A DNA stretch of 64,000 bases from CAWDVK01 sp963805715 (lineage in GTDB: Bacteria > Actinomycetota > Actinomycetes > Streptosporangiales > Streptosporangiaceae), in the NCBI GenBank assembly GCA_963805715.1, contig CAWDVK010000004.1, positions 310,001-374,000 of the forward strand, read 5' to 3'. The notes under the pieces are model-generated. The model had not been told where the DNA came from, did not search any database, and worked only from the letters and a program-made list of their open reading frames with translations. Shown one piece after another: positions 45,701 to 52,041 of the stretch. The stretch's first letter is position 1; the number at the start of each line of letters is the position of its first letter. The translations under genes were made by a program, and so were the position numbers.

Positions 45701-47381
45701 GCAGATCAAGATGGCCCAGGGAGCCAAGCCAGGGGAGGGCGGCCAGCTGCCGGGCAACAAGGTCTACCCGTGGATCGCCAGCACCCGGCACTCCACGCCG
45801 GGCGTCGGCCTGATCTCGCCGCCCCCGCACCACGACATCTACTCGATCGAGGACCTCAAGCAGCTGATCCACGACCTGAAGAACGCCAACCCGCGGGCGC
45901 GGGTGCACGTCAAGCTGGTCGCCGAGGTGGGAGTGGGCACGGTCGCGGCCGGCGTGTCCAAGGCTCATGCAGATGTCGTGCTGATCTCCGGCCACGACGG
46001 CGGCACCGGCGCGGCCCCGCTCACCAGCATCAAGCACGCTGGCGCCCCGTGGGAGCTCGGCCTGGCCGAGACCCAGCAGACGCTGCTGCGCAACGGCCTG
46101 CGGGACCGCATCGTCGTGCAGGTCGACGGGCAGCTCAAGACGGGCCGGGACGTCATCATCGCGGCCCTGCTGGGCGCGGAGGAATTCGGCTTCGCCACCG
46201 CCCCGCTGGTGGTGGCCGGCTGCGTGCTGATGCGGGTGTGCCACCTGGACACCTGCCCGGTGGGAGTCGCCACCCAGAACCCCGAGCTGCGGCGGCGATT
46301 CAGCGGCAAGCCGGAGTTCGTGGTGAATTTCTTCGAGTTCCTGGCCCGGGAGGTGCGCGAGTACCTGGCCATGCTCGGCTTCCGCACCCTGGCCGAGGCG
46401 GTCGGCCAGGTCGAGCTGCTGGACGCCGCCGACGCGATCGAGCACTGGAAGGCGGCGGGCCTGGACCTGCGGCCCGTGCTGCACCTGCCGGACCAGGCGG
46501 CCGGCCTGTCGCGGCTGCGCAGCAGGGAGCAGGATCACGGCCTGGATCGCGCCCTGGACAACACGCTGATCCTGCTGGCCGAGGGCGCGCTCGACCGCGG
46601 CACGCCGGTCCGGCTGGAACTGCCGGTCCGGAACGTGAACCGGACCATCGGCACCATGCTCGGCAGCGAGCTGACCAGGCGGTGGGGCGGCGAGGGCCTG
46701 CCGGACAACACGATCGACGTCACCTTGCGGGGGTCGGCCGGGCAGTCGTTCGGCGCGTTCCTGCCGCGCGGCATCACGCTGCGGCTGGCCGGAGACGCCA
46801 ATGACTACCTGGGCAAGGGCCTGTCCGGCGGGCGGATCATCGCCGCGCCGGATCCGGACGTCACCTTCGCGGCCGAGCAGCAGATCATCGCCGGCAACGT
46901 GATCGGCTACGGCGCCACCAGCGGCGAGATCTTCCTGCGCGGCGTGGTGGGCGAGCGGTTCTGCGTGCGGAACTCCGGCGCCACCGCCGTCGCGGAGGGA
47001 ACCGGGGACCACGGCTGCGAGTACATGACGGGCGGTCGCGTCGTGGTGCTCGGGCCGGTCGGCCGGAACTTCGCCGCCGGGATGTCCGGCGGCATCGCCT
47101 ACCTGCTCGACGCCGATCCGCGGCGGGTGAACACCGAGATGGCCGAGCTGCAGCCGCTGGGCGATGACGACGTCGGCTTCCTGCAGGAACTGCTCGGCCG
47201 CCACCTGGAGGAGACCGGCTCGGCGGTCGCCGCCCGGCTGCTGGCCGACTGGCCCGCGGCGGTGCCCCGGTTCAGCCGGGTGATGCCCACGGACTACCAG
47301 CGGGTGCTGACCGCGGCGCAGCAGGCCGAGCAGGAGGGCCGTGACGTGAACGAGGCCGTGATGGCCGCGGCACGCGGCTGA
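42741..47381 (+). CDS. gltB: Glutamate synthase (NADPH) large subunit
   Basis: This 1546-residue amidotransferase/synthase converts glutamine plus 2-oxoglutarate to two glutamates. The N-terminal glutaminase Cys lies in EHDACGVGLVADLTG (about residue 22) after a short propeptide. NLEHRGAQGSDPDTGDGAGI follows, then a central domain and an FMN domain with GGRSNTGEGGEDAVRF. The 3Fe-4S motif is CVLMRVCHLDTCPVGVATQNPELR (about residue 1160). A C-terminal beta-helix has YGATSGEIFLRG and GCEYMTGGRVVVLG. AGGAG precedes ATG 42741; the longer upstream frame runs through repeats. It is followed by gltD after 11 bp. Confidence 0.97.
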   Translation: MGSAPGAPNRLGLYDSSYEHDACGVGLVADLTGRRRHDTVARALTVLRNLEHRGAQGSDPDTGDGAGITTQIPDEFFRGVCDFELPPAGSYAPGLVFLPPDDYYGQAEAIAKITQLAAAEGLAILGWRDVPHQPEHCGPGARAVQPHLVQLFVAGRAGESGPELDRRAYCLRKRAEHDSAAYFASLSSATVVYKGMLTALQLEHFYPDLSDPRYVSALALVHSRFATNTFPSWPLAHPYRLIAHNGEINTIRGNRNWMRAREALLATEVFGRDSAGRGLERLLPILDDAVSDSASFDACLELLHLGGRSLPHALLMMIPEPWENHEEMDPDRRAFYRFHASLMEPWDGPALIAFTDGRVVGAVLDRNGLRPGRYWMTSDGLVVLASEVGVLDIDPASVVRKGRLQPGRIFLADTAAGRIIEDEEVKAELAAAHPYEQWLHAGLLHIDDLPDRDRELPDSRELTTQQQQFGYTEEELRVLLAPMARSGAEPIGSMGSDTPLAVLSGRPRLLFDYFTQLFAQVTNPPLDAIREELVTSLAATTGPEHNLFDPGPASCRQVALPYPVLTVSDLAKIIHINGDGDLPGFASHVIDGRYRVAGGGGALRRRLEEIRAEVSAAVRAGARIIVLSDRRGGGLGADCDLAPIPSLLLTGAVHHHMIAERIRSLAGLIVESGDARECHHIALLIGYGAAGVCPYLAIESVQDMVARGTLRDITRPAAARNLVKALGKGVLKIMSKMGVSTVASYTGAQIFEAIGLGPEVIGSCFAGTSSRLGGVGFDELADDIAKRHARAYPPRGSRPAHHRLDTGGEYQWRRDGEHHLFSPEAVFRLQHATRSGREEVFREYTRLINDQSAQLMTLRGLLRIRGVDEPDPDPADGDDPAWALGQSRPARSPRPPVPLEEVEPVESIVRRFSTGAMSYGSISAEAHETLAIAMNRLGGRSNTGEGGEDAVRFIPDAGGDSRRSAVKQVASGRFGVTSEYLVNADDLQIKMAQGAKPGEGGQLPGNKVYPWIASTRHSTPGVGLISPPPHHDIYSIEDLKQLIHDLKNANPRARVHVKLVAEVGVGTVAAGVSKAHADVVLISGHDGGTGAAPLTSIKHAGAPWELGLAETQQTLLRNGLRDRIVVQVDGQLKTGRDVIIAALLGAEEFGFATAPLVVAGCVLMRVCHLDTCPVGVATQNPELRRRFSGKPEFVVNFFEFLAREVREYLAMLGFRTLAEAVGQVELLDAADAIEHWKAAGLDLRPVLHLPDQAAGLSRLRSREQDHGLDRALDNTLILLAEGALDRGTPVRLELPVRNVNRTIGTMLGSELTRRWGGEGLPDNTIDVTLRGSAGQSFGAFLPRGITLRLAGDANDYLGKGLSGGRIIAAPDPDVTFAAEQQIIAGNVIGYGATSGEIFLRGVVGERFCVRNSGATAVAEGTGDHGCEYMTGGRVVVLGPVGRNFAAGMSGGIAYLLDADPRRVNTEMAELQPLGDDDVGFLQELLGRHLEETGSAVAARLLADWPAAVPRFSRVMPTDYQRVLTAAQQAEQEGRDVNEAVMAAARG

Positions 47382-47392
47382 GGAGGAGACTG

Positions 47393-48848
47393 ATGGCAGA
47401 CCCCAGGGGCTTTCTGACCACGGTCCGGCAGACGCCGGCCCGGCGGCCGGTCGACATCCGGATCCGCGACTGGCGCGAGGTGTACACCGATTTCGGCCAC
47501 GCTGACCTGGAGCGGCAGGCGGGCCGGTGCATGGACTGCGGTATCCCGTTCTGCCACCAGGGCTGCCCGCTCGGGAACCTGATACCGGAGTGGAACGACC
47601 TGGTCTACAGCGGCGACTGGCGCGGCGCGGCCGAGCGGCTGCACGCCACGAACAACTTCCCCGAGTTCACCGGCCGGCTCTGCCCGGCGCCGTGCGAGAG
47701 CGCCTGCGTGCTGGGCATCAACGCCGACCCGGTGACGATCAAGCAGGTGGAAGTCGAGATCATCGACCGGGCCTGGGCCGAGGGCTGGGTGCCGCCCCGG
47801 CGCCCCTCGGCGGCCGCCGCCGCGGCCGGCCGCAAGGTCGCGGTCATCGGGTCCGGGCCGGCCGGGCTGGCCGCGGCGCAGCAGCTGACCAGGGCCGGGC
47901 ACGCCGTCACCGTCTTCGAGCGGGCCGACGCGCCCGGCGGCCTGCTGCGGTACGGGATCCCCGAGTTCAAGATGGAGAAACGGCACCTGGACCGGCGGCT
48001 CGTGCAGATGCTCGCCGAGGGCACCGAGTTCCGCTGCGGGGTGACGGCGGGCACCGATATCAGCGCCGCCGAGCTGCGGCAGAGCTACGACGCGATCGTG
48101 CTGGCCGGCGGCGCGACAGTGCCGCGCGGCCTGCCGGTGCCGGGCGCCGGCGCCGACGGCGTCCATCAGGCCATGGAGTTCCTGCCGCTGGCCAACCGCG
48201 CGGTCGGCCGGGCCGAGCCGGCCATCTGCGCCCGCGGCAAGAACGTCGTCATCATCGGCGGCGGCGACACCGGCGCGGACTGCCTCGGCACCGCGCACCG
48301 GCAGGGCGCCGCGTCGGTGACCCAGCTGGAGATCCTGCCGCGACCGCCCGCCCAGCGGCCGGAGACTCAGCCATGGCCGTTCTACCCGATGGTCTTCCGG
48401 GTCTCCAGCGCGCACGAGGAGGGCGGCGAGCGCGTCTACGCCGTCAGCACCCGGGAGTTCCTGGCCGACTCCCGCGGCAGGCTGCGCGCGCTGCGGCTGG
48501 CCGACTGCGAGTTCTCCGGCGGCGCCTTCCGGGCCATTCCCGGCACGGAGCGGGAGCTGCCGTGTGCAGCTCGCGCTGCTCGCGATGGGCTTCACCGGCG
48601 CGGAGCGCGGCCCGCTGATGACCGGCCTCGGGGTCGAGTTCGACGCCCGCGGGACCGTTTCGCGTGATCATTCGTTCGCCACCTCGGTGCCCGGCGTGTT
48701 CGTGGCCGGTGACATGGGCCGCGGGCAATCGCTGATCGTCTGGGCGATCGCCGAGGGGCGGTCGGCCGCGGCCGCGGTGGATCAGTACCTCAGCGGCGAG
48801 ACGGTGCTGCCCGCCGCCATCAGCCCGCTGACAGCCCCGCTGCGCTAG
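47393..48848 (+). pseudogene. gltD: Glutamate synthase small subunit, apparent frameshift near codon 390
   Basis: The N-terminal Fe-S part reads GRCMDCGIPFCHQGCPLGN, LCPAPCESACV and INADPVTIKQVE. The FAD site GSGPAGLAAAQQL and NAD(P)H site IIGGGDTGADCLGT follow normally to about codon 390 (GTERELPC). At 48561-48564 (CCGTGTGC) one base appears extra. The original frame ends at 48667 in Arg-rich text. The shifted frame reads VQLALLAMGFTGAERG and VPGVFVAGDMGRGQSLIVWA to 48848, the conserved family ending (about 485 residues). GltB needs GltD for electron transfer, so this is more likely a sequence error than a real loss. Confidence 0.88.
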
Positions 48849-48922
48849 CCGCTGCCCGCCGCCCGCGGGCGGTGCGGTCAAACTGGCCTGGCCAGGCCGG
48901 GAGCGCGGGTAACGTCACGAAC

Positions 48923-49870
48923 ATGCCGGTGGCCTACCTCCCGAGCCCGGTCCGCTCGGTCTGGCACCTCGGCCCGGTACCGATCCGGGCCTACGCCATC
49001 TGCGCCGTGCTGGGCGTCGCCGCCGCGCTCTGGCTGGCCGACTGGCGCTACCGGCGGCGGGGCGGCCGGCCGGGCGAGATCCTCGACATCGCCACCGTGG
49101 CCGTGCCCGTCGGCCTGCTGGGGGCCCGCATCTACAGCGTCGTGACCGAGCCGCATCTCTATTTCGGGCCCGGCCGGGACTGGGTCGGCATGCTGCGGAT
49201 CTGGGAGGGCGGCCTCGGCATCGCGGGCGCCGTCGCGGCCGGGGCGATCGCCGCCTGGGTCTACTGCCGCCGGGCCGGCCTGGACCTGGCGCAGGTCGCC
49301 GGGGCCGCCGCGCCCGCGCTGGCCGTCGCGCAGGCCATCGCGGCCTGGGGGAACTGGTTCAGCCAGAAGCTGTACGGGGCGCCTTCCACGCTGCCCTGGG
49401 CGGTGGCCATCGCGCCCGTGCACCGGGTCGCCGGGTACGTGAGCGACGCGACGTTCCAGCCCATCTTCCTGTACGAGTCCATCTGGGACCTGATCGTGGC
49501 CGCAGCCGTGATCTTCGCCATGCGACGGTTCGCGCTGACCGGCGATCGCGCCTTCGCCCTCTACGCGGGCCTGTACGCGGTCGGCCGGTGGTGCGCTGAG
49601 TCACTGCGCATCGACAACTCGCCGCGCCTGTTCGGGTTCGCGACCAACCAGGTAGCGATGGCGGTCGTGCTGGCCCTGGCCACCGGGTACCTCTACGGCA
49701 CCAGGGCCAGGAGACCCGCGCCGCCGCCCAGGCTGCCCGTCTCCGCCGCGGCGCGGCGCCAGCTGACCCTCGCCGGGCCGACGGCGGATGCCGACATCGC
49801 CAGCCTGGACAGCATCGACGAGACCGATCAGCGGCCCGATAGCGGGCAGCCCGCCGCGGGTCCCGGCTAG
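48923..49870 (+). CDS. lgt: Prolipoprotein diacylglyceryl transferase
   Basis: The 315-residue, seven-helix enzyme adds diacylglycerol to the lipobox Cys before LspA cleavage. PVPIRAYAICAVLGV, GLLGARIYSVV, IWEGGLGIAGAV, NWFSQKLYGAPSTLPWAV, QPIFLYESIWDL and AESLRIDNSPRLFG are conserved family blocks. A polar tail of about 50 residues follows the last helix. ATG 48923 lacks a ribosome site, but TAACGT (48910-48915) ends 7 nt upstream, suggesting a leaderless mRNA. Confidence 0.94.
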   Translation: MPVAYLPSPVRSVWHLGPVPIRAYAICAVLGVAAALWLADWRYRRRGGRPGEILDIATVAVPVGLLGARIYSVVTEPHLYFGPGRDWVGMLRIWEGGLGIAGAVAAGAIAAWVYCRRAGLDLAQVAGAAAPALAVAQAIAAWGNWFSQKLYGAPSTLPWAVAIAPVHRVAGYVSDATFQPIFLYESIWDLIVAAAVIFAMRRFALTGDRAFALYAGLYAVGRWCAESLRIDNSPRLFGFATNQVAMAVVLALATGYLYGTRARRPAPPPRLPVSAAARRQLTLAGPTADADIASLDSIDETDQRPDSGQPAAGPG

Positions 49871-49905
49871 CCGCGCGGCAGTACGGGCGCGTGCCCCGGG
49901 TGGTG

Positions 49906-49979
49906 TGCCCCGGGTGGGATTCGAACCCACACTGCACGGTGTTTGAGACCGCGGACTCTGCCGATTGGTCTACCGGGGC
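49906..49979 (-). tRNA. tRNA with anticodon CAA (Leu by anticodon), class I shape
   Basis: The 74-nt minus-strand cloverleaf has acceptor stem GCCCCGG/CCGGGGC with discriminator A. The D arm carries GG in the loop. The anticodon stem GCGGT/ACCGT closes the 7-nt loop CTCAAAC, the variable loop is 5 nt (GCAGT), and the T arm GTGGG-TTCGAAT-CCCAC is perfect. CCA is not encoded. The anticodon CAA reads UUG (Leu). Bacterial leucine tRNAs normally have a long variable arm, which is absent here. It is divergent from the ANTAR regulator gene. Confidence 0.88.
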
Positions 49980-50046
49980 CGGGCTGCGCGCCGCCTAAGC
50001 AGGTGCGGCCGAACGCCAATGTACAAGCTTTCGGTACGCTCGGCGC

Positions 50047-50691
50047 GTGAGCAAGACCCCCTTGAACGTCGTGATCGCAGAAGACGAGGCGCTGATCCGC
50101 CTGGACCTCAGGGAAATGCTGGAAGAGGAGGGCTATGTAGTCGCGGGTGAGGCCGCCGAGGGCGGCACCGCGGTCGAGCTCGCCCAGCAGCTCCGGCCGG
50201 ACCTGGTCATCATGGATGTGAAGATGCCGGGCCTCGATGGCATCTCCGCGGCTGAGCGCATCACCGCGCAGCGGCTGGCGCCGGTCGTGATCCTGACCGC
50301 CTTCTCGCAGCGCGACCTCGTGCAGCGGGCCAGTGACGCCGGCGCGATGGCCTATCTGATCAAGCCGTTCACCAAGGCCGACCTGGTGCCGGCCATCGAG
50401 GTGGCCATCAGCAGGTTCCAGGAGATCTCGGCTCTCGATACCGAGGTGGCCAGCCTGCGCGAGCGGCTGGAGGTCCGCAAGGTCCTGGACCGTGCCAAGG
50501 GCCTGCTCCAGGCCGAGCGCGGCATCACCGAGGCCGAGGCATTCCGGTGGATCCAGAAGACGTCCATGGACCGCCGGATGACCATGCGGGCCGTCGCCGA
50601 GGAGCTCATGAGCGGGCCGCAGCAGAGCGGGCCGCAGCAGGGCGAGCCGGGGCCGGGCGGCGAGGCCGCGCCCGATGCCGGCCCTGATTAG
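50047..50691 (+). CDS. pdtaR: Response regulator with ANTAR RNA-binding domain (PdtaR type)
   Basis: The 214-residue protein has a receiver domain (NVVIAEDEALIRLDLREML, phospho-Asp in DLVIMDVKMPG, VVILTAFSQ, YLIKPF). A coiled linker leads to a C-terminal ANTAR domain (about 145-200, RKVLDRAKGLLQAERGITEAEAFRWIQKTSMDRRMTMR). ANTAR proteins bind paired stem-loops in mRNA and act as antiterminators; PdtaR is controlled by the PdtaS histidine kinase, which is not in the window. TACGCT ends 6 nt before GTG 50047, so it is probably leaderless. The extra PQQSGPQQGEPGPGG tail is low complexity. Confidence 0.93.
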   Translation: MSKTPLNVVIAEDEALIRLDLREMLEEEGYVVAGEAAEGGTAVELAQQLRPDLVIMDVKMPGLDGISAAERITAQRLAPVVILTAFSQRDLVQRASDAGAMAYLIKPFTKADLVPAIEVAISRFQEISALDTEVASLRERLEVRKVLDRAKGLLQAERGITEAEAFRWIQKTSMDRRMTMRAVAEELMSGPQQSGPQQGEPGPGGEAAPDAGPD

Positions 50692-50714
50692 GCACGCCGG
50701 GTAAGCGCGCGGCC

Positions 50715-50753
50715 GGAGCCAGGCGCACAGCCCCCCGGTGCTGGCCTGGCTCC
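50715..50753 (+). terminator. Hairpin downstream of the ANTAR regulator
   Basis: GGAGCCAGGC (50715-50724) and GCCTGGCTCC (50744-50753) form a perfect 10-bp stem with a 19-nt loop and no T-run. The remaining gap to 51082 shows no gene I can support. Confidence 0.5.
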
Positions 50754-51082
50754 CGCCGCTTGCGGCCGCCTTCCGCTCTCGCGGACGGCAGTCCCGGGCC
50801 TGGCGGTCCTTTGGTGCCATGTCGGCCTTCCCCGGGCCGGCACGTTCTCTACTCGGCTTCGCCAGGCTCAGTCCACCACGGTAGCGACGCCTCGCCGTGC
50901 AGCGCAAAGGCGCCGGGATTCCCTGCCGGTATGAGTCATACGTCCCGTGAGCAGGTCGCCGGCCTATGTCGGCGCGAGATCATCTGACCACATCGCGTGA
51001 CCGCCGCTCGGCCGCGCTGCGCCAGCGGCCGCAGGCGGGCGCTAGCTGGTCCGGCCGACCGCGGGCTCAGCCGCCAGCCGGC

Positions 51083-51520
51083 TCAGCCGGAGCCGCCCTG
51101 GCCGGGCACGGCGTCCCTGAGCAGGCAGCTGAGCCGGGCCGTGCAGACCCGCCTGCCCTGCTCGTCGGTGATGATGATCTCGTAGGTGGTGAGCGTGCGG
51201 CCGCCGTGCACGAGCGTGGCCACGCCGGTGACCTGCCCATCCGCGGCACTGCGATGGTGCGTGGCACTGATCTCGATCCCGACCGTGATCTTGTCCGGGC
51301 CGGCGTGCAGCGCCGAGCCGACCGAGCCGAGGCTCTCCGCCAGCACGCACGAGGCGCCGCCGTGCAGCAGGCCGTAGGGCTGGGTGTTGCCAGCGACCGG
51401 CATGGTGCCGACGACGCGCTGCGGCGAGGCCTCGGTGATCTTGATGCCCATCCGGCTGGCCAGCGAGTCCGTGTGCTGGTGGAACAGGTCCATGACTTCC
51501 TGGTCGCGGTCAGCGGCCAC
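51083..51520 (-). CDS. Hotdog-fold acyl-CoA thioesterase (PaaI-like)
   Basis: The 145-residue protein has GIKITEASPQRVVGTMPVAGNTQPYGLLHGGASCVLAESLGSVGS. This covers the HGG motif and catalytic Glu/Asn region of the PaaI/YdiI hotdog group. VGIEISATHHRSAADGQVTGVA and TTYEIIITDEQGR follow. It should hydrolyse aromatic or fatty acyl-CoA, possibly DHNA-CoA in menaquinone synthesis; the substrate is not determinable. Start GTG 51520 has GGAGGT upstream. Confidence 0.9.
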   Translation of the reverse strand: MAADRDQEVMDLFHQHTDSLASRMGIKITEASPQRVVGTMPVAGNTQPYGLLHGGASCVLAESLGSVGSALHAGPDKITVGIEISATHHRSAADGQVTGVATLVHGGRTLTTYEIIITDEQGRRVCTARLSCLLRDAVPGQGGSG

Positions 51521-51745
51521 CGGCTACCTCCGAGTTCCTGGCGCGCGCTCCGTCCGCTGCGCCGCGCAGCACGCAGCCTAACGGGACGGCCCTGAACGCG
51601 GGCACCCAGCCGAGTGGCGCGACCGGGCGAGATGGCCGGCCAGGCCGCGGCGGGCGCCGCGCCGATCCGGCCGGCTGCCTGTCCCCGTTGCGGCCCGGAG
51701 CTGAATCCCTTCCGGCCGGGACCGGTCACGGGGCATGCTGCCGAG

Positions 51746-52003
51746 ATGGACCCGGGCTTCCGCGGCGAGGTCGCCGATCTCTATCACCGGTACCGGCACG
51801 GCTACCCGGCGGCCGTGCTGGACGCGATAACAGGCGCGTTCGGGCTGGGCCCCGGCGACATCGTGGTCGATCTCGGCTGCGGCACCGGACAGCTGGCCGT
51901 TCCCATGGCGAGCCGGGTGCGTGCCGTGCTCGGCGTGGACCCCGAGCCGGACATGCTGGCACGGGCCCGGCCGATGCCCGGCGCGGGGGGCCTGGCTGAC
52001 TAG
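51746..52003 (+). pseudogene. Truncated SAM-dependent methyltransferase
   Basis: ATG 51746 opens MDPGFRGEVADLYHRYRHGY and the SAM-binding motif IVVDLGCGTGQLAV, then VLGVDPEPDMLARARP. It stops after 85 residues, where class I methyltransferases normally run to 200-270. Only 38 bp separate the stop from polA, so the remainder is deleted rather than frameshifted. The open frame upstream to 51614 carries no recognisable domain. Confidence 0.75.
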
Positions 52004-52041
52004 CCAGAACAGACTGCCGCCGGCCCTACTAGGATCGATCC

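Noticed and set aside
50760..50987. 75-codon open frame after the ANTAR regulator
   Set aside because: Low complexity, no ribosome site, no domain; probably non-coding.
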